A stretch of DNA of 64,000 bases from Yamagishiella unicocca. Its lineage: Eukaryota; Chlorophyta; Chlorophyceae; Chlamydomonadales; Volvocaceae. The translations under genes were made by a program, and so were the position numbers. The DNA is taken from positions 234,658 to 298,657 of the forward strand of contig BDSL01000117.1 in assembly GCA_003116995.1 (NCBI GenBank), in the 5' to 3' direction. The notes beneath the pieces were generated by a model. That model made no database searches and was not told where the DNA came from. It saw only the letters and a list, made by a program, of their open reading frames with translations. This document shows positions 10,895 through 19,995 of this stretch, piece by piece; within the stretch, counting starts at the first letter, position 1; each line of letters starts with the position of its first letter.

Positions 10895-10925
10895 TTGATC
10901 AACATCAACACTCCCCCTTGAGCAA
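10895..10925 (-). other. Polypurine tract/LTR-start-like junction
   Basis: On the minus strand this reads AAGGGGGAG followed by TGTTGATGTTGATC, the form of a Copia polypurine tract joined to the 5' TG of a 3' LTR. It lies upstream of the integrase remnant rather than downstream of RNase H, so it may belong to a different, truncated element or to a rearranged copy. Confidence 0.35.
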
Positions 10926-10929
10926 CGCT

Positions 10930-11870
10930 CACCTTCCAAGGACCTTCCCTGGGCCCTTAGCTGGACAACAGCCAGCCAGCCAGGTCCACTTCACCCGCTC
11001 ATAACCTGTTGTGACTCTTTGTGTGATCCTGCGGCGGCTGTATGACCGCTGGCCAGCGGAGCCCTTTGCTCTGACTTATCTATGGCACTTCACCCAACCA
11101 GTAGTTATCTCTACCACCCCTAAGGACTGGTGGTACAACACTGACCGTCCGCCACCCTACCATGTGCCGACTTAGCAACAGGGGACCACGCACCAGTCCC
11201 GGACCATGGACGTTGCTAACATGATGTCAGTTTTTAGTTTTTTTCCTGTACCCACATCACTGTCCATGAGGACATTTACACCTGTACCAATAGCAAGGGT
11301 CGCATACCAGCAAGCTCAGCAAATCAAGCTCAGCAAATCGTCGTCACTGTAAGTAATTCTTCTGACTCAACTTCTCGGCTGCACCACGGCGACCCCTGGC
11401 ACGCGGCAGAGGTGTCACTATAAGTGTGGGTCCCAACAGATGCCTGACAACCCGCCCAACCAATGTGCAACATGGTCACACGCAAAACCATGCGCACTAA
11501 CATACAGAAGTCACCATACGGTCAGGAAAAGAACATTGGCAGCAGGAAGCACAGAAGCCCTCTGAATTGCCCCACCATGCAAGCATTGTACATGCGGAAA
11601 GGATGCACACAGAGGTCCATGCAGAGGTGCAGTGCTCGGCCACGCCATGCCAGGCCCAGTGTACACTGCCACTAACTGTCAGTGATACATCAACACGAGC
11701 ATAGCCCCACACATACACCCCTCACACCCATGTAAATCCTCGATGCTATAGCAGCACTACACGATGCTATAGCAGCAACTCTGACAGCACGCATGCCTCC
11801 CATGAATGCTGTCACAAACACTGCTAAGCGCCAAAGCCCGCCCTTACCCTCGGGGCCCATGTAGCACCCT
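10930..11870. other. Non-coding spacer, nothing recognised
   Basis: No frame with convincing protein character on either strand. A short direct repeat CGATGCTATAGCAGCA occurs twice near 11,740 and 11,763. The spacer lies between the Copia remnant and the 3' end of the nucleoside-hydrolase-like ORF. Confidence 0.4.
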
Positions 11871-11880
11871 AGCCAGCGAG

Positions 11881-13071
11881 CTACAGCAGCTGCCGGGAGA
11901 TCCGCATCAGCTCGTCCCGGTTCATGGACATGAGGAACTTGACCTGGCCGTACAGCTCAGTGCCCTCCAGGTTCACCCGCTCGATGGGGCTCATCTCATC
12001 GGAGCTGGTTTTGCGTATGACGAGGACCTCCGGGTTGGTCAGGCCGACGTAGAGGTAGCGGTCCTCGATGACACAGGCATCAGTGGACCGTGAGAGGATG
12101 CAGGTGTCCAGCAGGTTGACCATGGCACCGAAGCACAGCCAGTCGTAGAGGACGTAGTTCTTGTTGAGGAAGGCCTGCTGGAACCAGCCGGCGGCCAACA
12201 AGCGCAACACCTGGTGCTTCACCTCGTCCTGGTTGGGCCGCTGCTCAGAAGCCTCATGGCTGGAAGAGAGAGGCGGCGGCGGCGGCGGCGAGATGCCCAG
12301 GTAGTCCAGGATCTCCTCCCACTGCAAGAACTTGACGTTGCTGTTACAGGTGTTGTTTGTCACGAACAACAGCGGTACGCCGTGCTTGCTGGCGATGTCG
12401 AGCAGGATCTGAACGCCGGTTGGCGAGTAGATGGCGTTCATGGTGGCTCGTGGGTCACGGTTCTTGACTCTGAGGGTCTTGGTCCCCTCCTCGGCGAGGA
12501 CTCCAGCCATGATCGGCATGGGGACTCCGCAGGCCTTCAACTTTGTTCCCATGACCTCCAAGCCAACGCTGCCAAGCGCTTCTCGCAGGTGGCGCAGGTA
12601 ACCGAGGGAGCCATTCCCGTCCAGCAGCACCATGTCAATACCATTACTGGTTATCAGCGCTGCGAGTTCCTTCATCGTAATCCACTCGGGTTGCTGGTCA
12701 GCGATGTAGGACTGGGTCGGGCTTACGAAGTGGGCGAGCTCGTCAAACTGCTTTGCAGCGGTAAAAATGTTCTTCTCGTTGAGACCCCCTGCGACGAACT
12801 TGACGCTTTCCTGGACAAACGGGCCCTTAGCCAAGAGGCTTAATATCTTGGCGCACCAGGCCACAATCTCCGCTGCATACGCCGGGTCGTGTTCCATGGG
12901 ATCCTCGCTGTCCAGTTTTCTGCAAGCCAAACGTTCTGGCACGGCTATAAATACTTTGAAGGATACATTCGCCCTTTGATATCGGTAGCACATCCTGTTC
13001 AACGCGGCTGCTATGACGTAGCCATCGAAGTCCGATGTGTCGCCACTCATAATGTAAGCAATTACCGCCAT
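11881..13071 (-). CDS. Intronless nucleoside-hydrolase-like protein
   Basis: An uninterrupted frame of 396 codons from ATG at 13,071 (a TTG 39 bp upstream is in frame but less likely). The N-terminus MAVIAYIMSGDTSDFDGYV has the hydrophobic strand plus acidic loop expected of inosine-uridine nucleoside hydrolases, where the Asp cluster binds calcium. Later segments RDPRATMNAIYSPTGVQ and SKHGVPLLFVTNN resemble the conserved asparagine/substrate region and a core strand. The middle segment GIDMVLLDGNGSLGYLRHL is unfamiliar. The canonical DTDPGxDD motif is not exact, so activity is uncertain. It is absent from modules 2 and 3 and sits among transposon remnants. The lack of introns in an intron-rich region suggests a retrocopy, transposon cargo or horizontal origin. 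Confidence 0.5.
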   Translation of the reverse strand: MAVIAYIMSGDTSDFDGYVIAAALNRMCYRYQRANVSFKVFIAVPERLACRKLDSEDPMEHDPAYAAEIVAWCAKILSLLAKGPFVQESVKFVAGGLNEKNIFTAAKQFDELAHFVSPTQSYIADQQPEWITMKELAALITSNGIDMVLLDGNGSLGYLRHLREALGSVGLEVMGTKLKACGVPMPIMAGVLAEEGTKTLRVKNRDPRATMNAIYSPTGVQILLDIASKHGVPLLFVTNNTCNSNVKFLQWEEILDYLGISPPPPPPLSSSHEASEQRPNQDEVKHQVLRLLAAGWFQQAFLNKNYVLYDWLCFGAMVNLLDTCILSRSTDACVIEDRYLYVGLTNPEVLVIRKTSSDEMSPIERVNLEGTELYGQVKFLMSMNRDELMRISRQLL

Positions 13072-13227
13072 CTTGTTGACGGGATATCGTAATAGGTACC
13101 TTGGAATCAACGAATGAGATGTCGATAACAGTCTACTTGGAATCTAGTTATGGTTCCGGCTCGTGGTCCCTTACCCGTACTACCGGTAGTGGCCGACTGT
13201 GCTGCCAGAACTAGTACCACAGTGCAA

Positions 13228-13875
13228 CTAACGGGGGTTACCGGTGATGTGTGCCGTAAGGGCCTGCCATGCGCACACGCCGTCAGTGACGTAGTGCGCC
13301 TCGAATACTTCTGCGCTAGCCCACCGGCCCAGCTTCTGAACCGTCGCCCATCGGCCCCATCGTTCACTGCGGCCGTCGCGCCGCCAGCCAGTGCGGAAGG
13401 CGTGCAGGCCGATGCGCTTCGGTACCCCAGCCTCGCAGAACAGTTCGTTTACACGCGTCAGGACATGCTGGTATGGCAGCGCAGCGCCTGAGGGGGGCAC
13501 TGAGGGTTGCACAAACCTGCTTGAAGCCCTGCACCCCGTCTGTCCCTGGCAGGGCAGGGGCCTGACGTCCTCCGCGACGTTAAACTGCCCAGCGTGGTAC
13601 GGCCGCATAGGCTCTCGCGTCCAGCAGCCCATGCGCAGTAGGTCCGAAAGCAGGTTGACAGGACAGTATGGCCCGCTGGTGGCGCCGATGGTGACCACTG
13701 CACCGTTAGCATGCTGGTCCGTTTTGCTGCGCCACAGGTAAATCTTGGCACACTCGCCGGTGTAGATGCATGTAAGGTCATGGTGCACCACTACCCGGCC
13801 CAGGTCGTTGAAACGTAGCAGCCCGACGAAACTCAAGATACAGCCCATAACCAACATGCGAACCTCCAGAGACAC
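13228..13875 (-). CDS. Tyrosine recombinase (Crypton/DIRS-like)
   Basis: A 215-codon open segment with the ordered tyrosine-recombinase catalytic residues: LLRFNDLGRV (box I arginine), WRSKTDQHANGAVV (beta-strand lysine), GLHAFRTGWRRDG (H-x-x-R) and GRWASAEVFEAHYV (terminal Tyr). This architecture and the LLRF..L...SKTDQ spacing match the recombinases of DIRS retroelements and Cryptons common in green algae. The enzyme would cut and rejoin DNA through a 3'-phosphotyrosine. No reverse transcriptase of DIRS type is adjacent, favouring Crypton or a fragment. The true N-terminus and element ends were not found, so it may be truncated. Confidence 0.75.
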   Translation of the reverse strand: MSLEVRMLVMGCILSFVGLLRFNDLGRVVVHHDLTCIYTGECAKIYLWRSKTDQHANGAVVTIGATSGPYCPVNLLSDLLRMGCWTREPMRPYHAGQFNVAEDVRPLPCQGQTGCRASSRFVQPSVPPSGAALPYQHVLTRVNELFCEAGVPKRIGLHAFRTGWRRDGRSERWGRWATVQKLGRWASAEVFEAHYVTDGVCAWQALTAHITGNPR

Positions 13876-13879
13876 CCGG

Positions 13880-14895
13880 AGGCCGGTTCAAGTCCACAAG
13901 CCCAGGCAACACGGACCGCAAGATCAACTGCAAGGGAGTCTCTCAAAGCCAAAGCGCCCCAAGGGGCCAAAAGGCCTCCGCAAAAGTGTCCATCCAAAGA
14001 CAATAACCGTACTGCCGTAGCACCCAATGGCCGGGCGCCCCAAATACCGTCAGACGCTAGGGTTCCCCTCAGCCGTCCTGCAACCACCTCGTGCCGCTTC
14101 GACTCTTCACCGTCCATGCACAAAGCCCCACACCCCACAGGGCCACAGCCTCCCAGCTTCCCATCGGGACCTTTGCCGCCTCCAACCCAGCAGCGATACA
14201 CACACGCCCCTGAACACCTACCGCGCAGTTTCGGCACGCATCTTATGATCACACCACCACACGCCGCGGGAGGGTAAGAGTCTGACTGAAGAAGTTACAT
14301 CGGGCGCTAAGCGGTCCGACGCGGCCCGCGCGGGGTCCCCCTCCCTCCATCCATTACCATACACAGACGCGCTGCTCTGAGGCACACACCTCCGGTCAAC
14401 TCCGTTGCCCCCCACCTCCCCCCGGTCCCAAACCCCGTCCCCTCGCGTCGCGTATACCCCCGGCCCCCACCCGTTCCATGCCAACCACCCCATCCCACCC
14501 GTCCTCCGGCCCGCTTCGATTCACCAGCAGGAGGATCTCAACCACCGCCCGGTGTCCATATCCGGACAGGGGTGGGGCAAAACAACTGCTCCACCGCTCC
14601 CCGTACTTGGTCGCTAACGACTGGGATAAGGGTCGCGATCCAGTGGGATCCAAGAAAACCTACCCACCCACCTACCCACCGACCCCCGGCCGGTTTGATT
14701 GAAGGGCCATCCACCGCTCCAATCAACTGTGCGGCACGGAAGCGGCCCTCACCCCACCCCGCATCCATATCCCTTCAGCCAACAGAAAAGGTGCTCGGCG
14801 GCCCCTCTGATGAGCTGCCACCATCTCTGCCGCCCGCCGCCGCCTCTGCCGCCCGCCGCCGCCACTCTTGTCGTAATCGCTGTCGTCGGGGTGTC
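13880..14895. other. Non-coding spacer, nothing recognised
   Basis: C-rich sequence between the recombinase and the PPO fragment. Open frames here are short and of skewed composition. No repeats, hairpins or splice-framed exons were convincing. Confidence 0.4.
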
Positions 14896-14900
14896 GGCCC

Positions 14901-15810
14901 TCAAACCGCCGTCGTCTTCTGCGTCGCCGCCAGATGCTTGGCAAGGTTGGCGGCACTCTCGTAGCCGTACTCAATCACCTTGGCCAGAGCCACCCCTGGA
15001 GTTAGGGAAGGGTTGTGGAACGCGACCGCAACACGGAAGAGACATAGGCAGTCGAGTCATGCAATGACGACCCCCCGCACCCGCCGCTCCCGCTCAGCCG
15101 CAGCCCCCACCGCCCACCCACCGTCGGCTCCACCCCCAAGTACCTCCCGACCCCTACGACCCTGACACAGCAGCCGCCGCAGCCGCCCCCCCACCTGACA
15201 CGTAGTTGCCCCAGCCCTTGTCGTCCAGTGCTCCGCGGGCCTTATCAAACAGGTCCAGGTGGCCGATGTTGAACTGGGGGATGGCGCGGGGCCAATCCCG
15301 CACGCCCACCGGGCGGCGCCGGGGCGGCGCGTCGGGTTTGAGCACCATGCGCCGCAGGTCCTTATCCACCTTTGGGGGTGGGGTGGGTTAGGGTGGAGAA
15401 GGTTGGGTTGACGACTTGGGGTCGGGTGGGGTGGGGTGAGATTGGGGGGGACGACGGATCGGGGAGGAGAGGGGGGCAGTGCATGCATGATGCGGCGATA
15501 GGGATGTGAACAAGGGTAGGTAAGGAGGCAACGGGGTGTGAGTTGTCAACAAACGCCCAACGGCTTTCAATTCCCCCCCGACACCCCAACTAGCCTCCCC
15601 AGCGACCCCCTCGGGGTAGATCGCTCCGTTCGCTCCCGGCTTGCCCCGCATCCCGATCCCCACCTGCGTGCGGGGGTGCAGTTGTCCAAGGCCCTGCACG
15701 TTGCCCCCCGCGTCCTTCCGCTACTCCCGGATGGCCCCCAGCGGGTAGCTCAGAGTCACCGCGCCAACGGGCGGGTAGTCAAACGAGGAGAGGACCTCCA
15801 CCGTGCCGGG
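14901..15810 (-). pseudogene. Protoporphyrinogen oxidase 3' fragment (broken)
   Basis: Three exon-like blocks on the minus strand have plant/algal protoporphyrinogen IX oxidase sequence. Block 15,810-15,664 reads VEVLSSFDYPPVGAVTLSYP and GLGQLHPRTQ. Block 15,369-15,195 reads VDKDLRRMVLKPDA and AIPQFNIGHLDLFDKA to NYVSG. Block 14,995-14,901 reads VALAKVIEYGYESAANLAKH to a TGA stop. Junctions carry GT-AG with matching phases (phase 1 between the last two). PPO makes protoporphyrin IX for haem and chlorophyll in the plastid. Here a TAG at 15,723-15,721 interrupts the first block, the exon between the first two blocks is missing or ruined, and the FAD-binding N-terminal two thirds are absent. It is a captured gene fragment, not a working gene. 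Confidence 0.85.
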
Positions 15811-15888
15811 CTGCGACGGGGGGAGTGTGGAGCCGCGGGGGGGGAATAGGGTAAGGAAGCGAACAAACACAAGGGCGGGATGGGGGGA

Positions 15889-18251
15889 CACACATGTCCA
15901 ATGTTGTGTATACGGGTCGTCTTTGCGTCACATCCGCTCTCACCCTCCTCGCCGCCGCGCCTCCTCCCTTCCGCCGGTTCCAGGTGGCGGACCGGCACTT
16001 CCTGCAGCGCCCCCACTCCCCCCACCCCTCCTGACGCTCCCCGCCCTCACGACGCCGCCCGCTGCCCCCCTGCAGGGGGGCATCCGGGTTCTGGAGCCGC
16101 TGTCATCTGGCGGGGGGCTAAGCGAGGGGCTGGCGGCGGAGTGGCTCTCACCGGGTGAGCCGGCTCCTCACAACAAGCACCTGGCCGACTAGGGTGCCGC
16201 CTCCTGCTCCTGTATCGTGTAAGCGGGGTTTGCTTGCCACCCCTGCCCCTCCCCTCTCTCCCCCGTCCAGAGCCTCTCTCCCTGGCCGCCCACAACGGCT
16301 CCCTGCTCGCAGCCGCCAGCCGCAGCCGCCTGCAGCTGCTGCGGGTGGATCTCCGCTCTGGAACCACCTCGCAGCTCTCCCCGCTCCGGAACCACCTCGC
16401 CGCTCTCAGCCCTGGCGCCGCCGCCGCACCCGCCCACAACCTCAGCAGCAGCAGCAGCAGCAGCATCCGGGAAGCGAGACCCCCCGCTCGCTGGCCCTCA
16501 GGGAGCTGCCGGGGGGGCTGCCGCCGGTGCTGATGGCCGCCACCAACACAGGGCAGCTGGCGATGTGGCAGCTGGCGGCGGCGGGGCGGCTGCTGGGACG
16601 TGGGGCCAGGCTACAGCCTACGCATCAGCCAGCTGGCGGGGGAGCTACAGCCGCTGGCGGCGCCGCGGCGGCGTTGGTTTCGGAGCCGGGGCGGCCCGCC
16701 GGCGGCGGCGGCGGCGTGTAGCTGCCCTCCAGCTCGGGGGCAATGGTGCGGCCCCCCTGGAGCACCTGGCGGCGGTGGTGCGGGTGCACGGTTCGGACAG
16801 CCTGCAGGCACTGTGCCACGTTAGCACCGCCGCCATGCCGGGCAGCGCGTGCTGGGTGACGCGCGAGGGGCAGCTGCTGTTCGGGCGCTACGGACCCACG
16901 GGTCAGGCTCAGATGGAGCACCGCCTTCGTGGGTGGGTGGGTGGGTGGCGATGGCTCAGGCGGCAGAGTGCCCGGGGCCGGAATAAATGATGGCGCGGGG
17001 GAGTGGCAGTGGGAGTGGGTTGGCGGGATTGCTTCGGGGACCAGCTGGCAGCTGGATTGGTTTGGGGTAGCTTTCACTCGGGGGTGGTGGAAGAGACGAG
17101 GCGTCTACCACGGCCCCTTAGGAGCCTTGCACCACCATCGCATTTATACCTTGGACTTCATACCATCCAGCTTCATGGCCCAGGCCTAACCGAATCAACC
17201 ACCCGCAGAGCAACCGTCACACCGTCCCGGCAATCCCCCCCCACCCGGAAAGGGGTTTAGGGTTTTAGGGTTTTAGGGTTTTAGGCAGGCGAGACCATCC
17301 ACCTCCTGTCCTACCCCCCCGCCAGCCACTACCTGCTGGCGCTGTGCGAGTCCCTCCCTGGAGGCGACAACTGCCTGCGAGTCATCCACGCGGACACGTT
17401 GCAGCAGGTCATGTCCATGCGCCTGGCACCCGGCCACTACCACACCGCCATCACGGTGGCGCCGCTGCCCTGCAGCTCAGGAGACAAGCGGGGGGAAGGA
17501 AAGGGCGACGGCGACTTCGGTGGCGCCAGCCCCGCCGAGAAGGACTTCGTCGTGCTGGCGTCGTACCTCCTTATCGACTCCTCGGCCGACCCGCGGGTCC
17601 GCGAGCACGTGCGCGGCGGGCAGCTGCTGCCGGGCGCGCTGTCCTTCCTGGAGGTGGTTGCGGCGGCGGCGGAGGACGGCGGCTCCAACGCCACCCGGCA
17701 CTCCATGCTGCTGCACGGCACCTGCACCATACCCGCACCGGCGCACTCGCTTGGCGTCGCGAGGCCGCTGCCGTACAACCCCACTGCAGCAGCGCCGCCG
17801 CCGCCGGCAGCTCCAGCGGCTCTGCCGCCAAGGTCGCAGCTTGGCTCCGGCCCGGCGGCGGTCGCGGCGGTGGCGACGCCGCCGCCGGGCGGCCGGCCGT
17901 GGGTCGCGCCGCTGCGCCGGCGGCTTCGCCGCCGCCGCCGTAGAGCTTGCGATCCTAGCCCTCCTCCTCACTCGCTTGCTGGCTGCCAGGACGGCGTGTA
18001 CCCCTTCGTGGTGCATGTGGACGACGGCGACTTGGACGGCGAGCGGGCGGTCAGTCGGGCGGTGCAGCTGGTGGGGCAGCTGGACGAGCGGGAGCTGCCG
18101 CTGCCGGGGGACGCGGTGGCGCGGGAGATAGCGGAGGCGGCGAGGAAGGCAGGAGGGCAGGCGGCGGCGGCGCTGTCGAGCGGCGGCGGCGCTGAGGCGA
18201 TGAGTACGGATGGTGACGTGGACACCGAGGGGCTGGCGGAGGATGAGTCGG
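15889..18251 (+). pseudogene. D1: central propeller exons of DDB1/CPSF-A-like gene
   Basis: Splice-framed exons match D2 and D3. Exon 16,076-16,154 reads GGIRVLEPLSSGG to EWLSP. Exon from 16,271 reads EPLSLAAHNGSLLAAASRSR then LQLLRVDLRSG, like the DDB1 blade strand before its ALxYFL segment. ETPRSLALRELPGG then PVLMAATNTGQLAMWQL follows. DSLQALCHVSTAAMPGS is next. Exon 17,289-18,251 starts ETIHLLSYPPASHYLLALC and includes DFVVLASYLLIDSSADPRV and LLPGALSFLEV. The order agrees with DDB1 blades, where this family scaffolds E3 ligase or RNA-processing complexes. Relative to D2/D3, D1 keeps an intact frame over exon 16,076 and the C-run near 16,480, but lacks the segment reading MGQWISNRVEVAAV. 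With N-terminal exons broken and later exons missing, this copy is a pseudogene. Confidence 0.6.
17256..17285. repeat. Interstitial telomere-like tract (TTTTAGGG)n
   Basis: TTTAGGG, TTTTAGGG, TTTTAGGG, TTTTAGG in perfect head-to-tail order, ending exactly at the intron acceptor CAG of the D1 exon at 17,289. D2 and D3 have C-rich sequence and CACACACAG at this place instead. TTTTAGGG is the Chlamydomonas-type telomere repeat. Confidence 0.8.
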
Positions 18252-18477
18252 GTGGGTGGGGGGAGGGGTGGGGTGGGTGGGAGGGGAGGCGGGATAACGG
18301 AGATAAGGGGTGATATGAGGAGGTGCGTTTGGGGTGGAGGAGGAGAGGGTAGGCGGTGGTGGTGGGGTTGGTGGTGTGAGGTGGGGTAACCCGTGCATCA
18401 AAACATACCGCATTGGAAAAGCAGGAATTACTACTGGGGGAGGGACACCACCCCCAGCACCACCCCCAACACCGCGT

Positions 18478-19225
18478 GATGGTAGAGGAAGGGGGACGCC
18501 TCGACGAGGTTACGGAGTTGATCCGCGAATCCGCGAATCCACGGCCGACAAAGCAAGGCGGTGAAGGTGGTGATCTAGCGGGCAGGCGCGGCAAGGGGCA
18601 CAGAGCAGCCCAGGAACGACCAACAGCCCGTGAGTGCGAACGAAAAGAGCAGTGTGCCCGGCACAAAGGAACCCGCCCTGTTATGTGCTTTGGGAACGTT
18701 TTGTGGCATGCAGCAAGCATGGGAGTACACAGGGCGGGCGAGTGCAGACGGCAGCCACCCACCCGCCAGCCGCTAGTCGTGGCGGGAAACCCGGCAGCAG
18801 ACGGCAAGGACGGCGCGGAGGAGGCGGGCCAGGGGGTGGCCTTGCCCTTGAAGGACGCGAGCAATGGCACCGAGCTTATCGATGAAGTTGCTGACGTGAA
18901 GGATGACGGACCGAAGGCGCTGCTGGAACTGACTGGCGAAGGTGTTGCGATGTCGAGCTCGTCGGGGTAGAGGCCGCGGAGGTCGGTGGCGGGATCGACG
19001 TAGGGCAGCTGGAGGAGGTGGCGAGGAGGCGGGGGTGGAGGGAGAGGACGTCGGCCAGGATCCGGCGGGGGTAGCGGAAGCGGGTGAGGGTCTGGCGGGG
19101 GCGGGCGGCAGCACCGGGCGGCGGTGGGTGGACGTACTGTAGGAGGAACGGGCGAGGAAGAGGTTGGCGATGAAGGGGGCGGGCGCAATGCCCATGGGAA
19201 CGCCGCAGATCTGCAGGACGAGGAG
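18478..19225 (-). pseudogene. Reverse-transcriptase remnant in module 1
   Basis: Minus-strand segments in shifting frames: QICGVPMGIAPAPFIANLFL (the G-x-PMG...ANL palm/thumb motif of reverse transcriptases), then RFRYPRRILADVLSL, YVDPATDLRGLYPDELDIA, and RLRSVILHVSNFIDKLGAI. Together they resemble the part of an RT protein from the conserved PMG motif onward. The YxDD catalytic region is not visible and several frameshifts separate the pieces. The same remnant lies at 41,640-42,420 and 60,680-61,360, so it was inserted before the module duplicated. Confidence 0.6.
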
Positions 19226-19361
19226 GGCGCCGAACTCCCCGCTCTCCCCGCTCTCTCCCCTCTCTCCCCCCTCTTCCTCCCTCTTCCCCCCCTTCCTCCT
19301 CCCTCTCCCCGCCCTCCAAACCCTTTCCCCCTCCCTTTCCCTTCTCCCCCACCCGGCTCAG

Positions 19362-19804
19362 TGTACCGACTGACGCTGGTCAAGGGCTGGAACATGGCGG
19401 AGCTGGCAGGGTACGCGGCGCTGGTGGACCTGTGGCTGCTGGACGCCGGGGCGGGGTGCTGTGGCTGCTGTGGCTGCTGGACGCCGGGGTTGCGTGCTGG
19501 ATGGCGAGAAGGGAGGGAAGGAAGGGAGGGGAAGGCGGGGTTGCTCCTGATGGCTTTGTTTCCAAGCTGTATGTGTGTGTTTCGAGTGTACTGCCTCTGG
19601 GCACAGGCGAATGCTGATGTGGATTGGCGGCATCAGGGAGGCTGGGAAACGCTTTCGTCGAAGGGACGAGAAGTGCCACCAGCAGGCACACCAAATGTGG
19701 CGGGTGGCATCACGTGCTGGAGGGAAGTACTCCATGTAATGTTACTTCGCGACACTTGCAAGGTGGCTTTTGGAAGCAACGGTAGTTGTTGCGATCGTCG
19801 GTAG
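19362..19804 (+). pseudogene. D1: 3'-terminal segment
   Basis: A long polypyrimidine tract (19,230-19,358) and CTCAG precede an exon-like start reading VYRLTLVKGWNMAELAGYAA then LVDLWLLDAG. This is similar to the DDB1 strand that reads VRLYEW in human DDB1. The frame stays open to 19,804 in all three modules, but the distal half is of low-complexity composition and may be 3' UTR. TGTAA at about 19,735, inside CATGTAATG, is placed like an algal polyadenylation signal. Confidence 0.4.
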
Positions 19805-19995
19805 GCTTGCGCCCCTCCACGAGCTCTGGCAGCAAGGACAGCGGTGCTGATCGCAACACCCTCCACCCTCCGCATGATCGCAACACCCTCCGCATGCATG
19901 ATCGCCTGATCGCAACACCCTCCACCCCCACCAAGGTTGGCAAAGTGCCTACCTCGGTGGGGATGAGAGGGTCAGCTCCTCCGCATGCGTCAGCA

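Larger units (their letters stand above)
7613..15888. other. Foreign block replacing the centre of D1
   Basis: D2 sequence 33,000-35,762 has no counterpart in D1. In its place lie about 8.3 kb containing, all on the minus strand, a broken Copia pol, a nucleoside-hydrolase-like ORF, a tyrosine recombinase and a protoporphyrinogen oxidase fragment. D1 homology resumes at CATGTCCAATGTTGTGTAT (about 15,890). Because host sequence is missing as well as foreign sequence present, this is a replacement or an insertion plus deletion, not a simple transposition. Confidence 0.7.

Noticed and set aside
13228..13875. Phage-type integrase suggesting bacterial contamination or a prophage
   Set aside because: The motif spacing fits eukaryotic DIRS/Crypton recombinases, and the surroundings are nuclear eukaryotic sequence with introns.
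16155..16721. Single 188-codon ORF taken as a complete D1 gene
   Set aside because: It runs through an intron and adjoining exons in one frame; comparison with D2/D3 shows it is a piece of a larger multi-exon gene.
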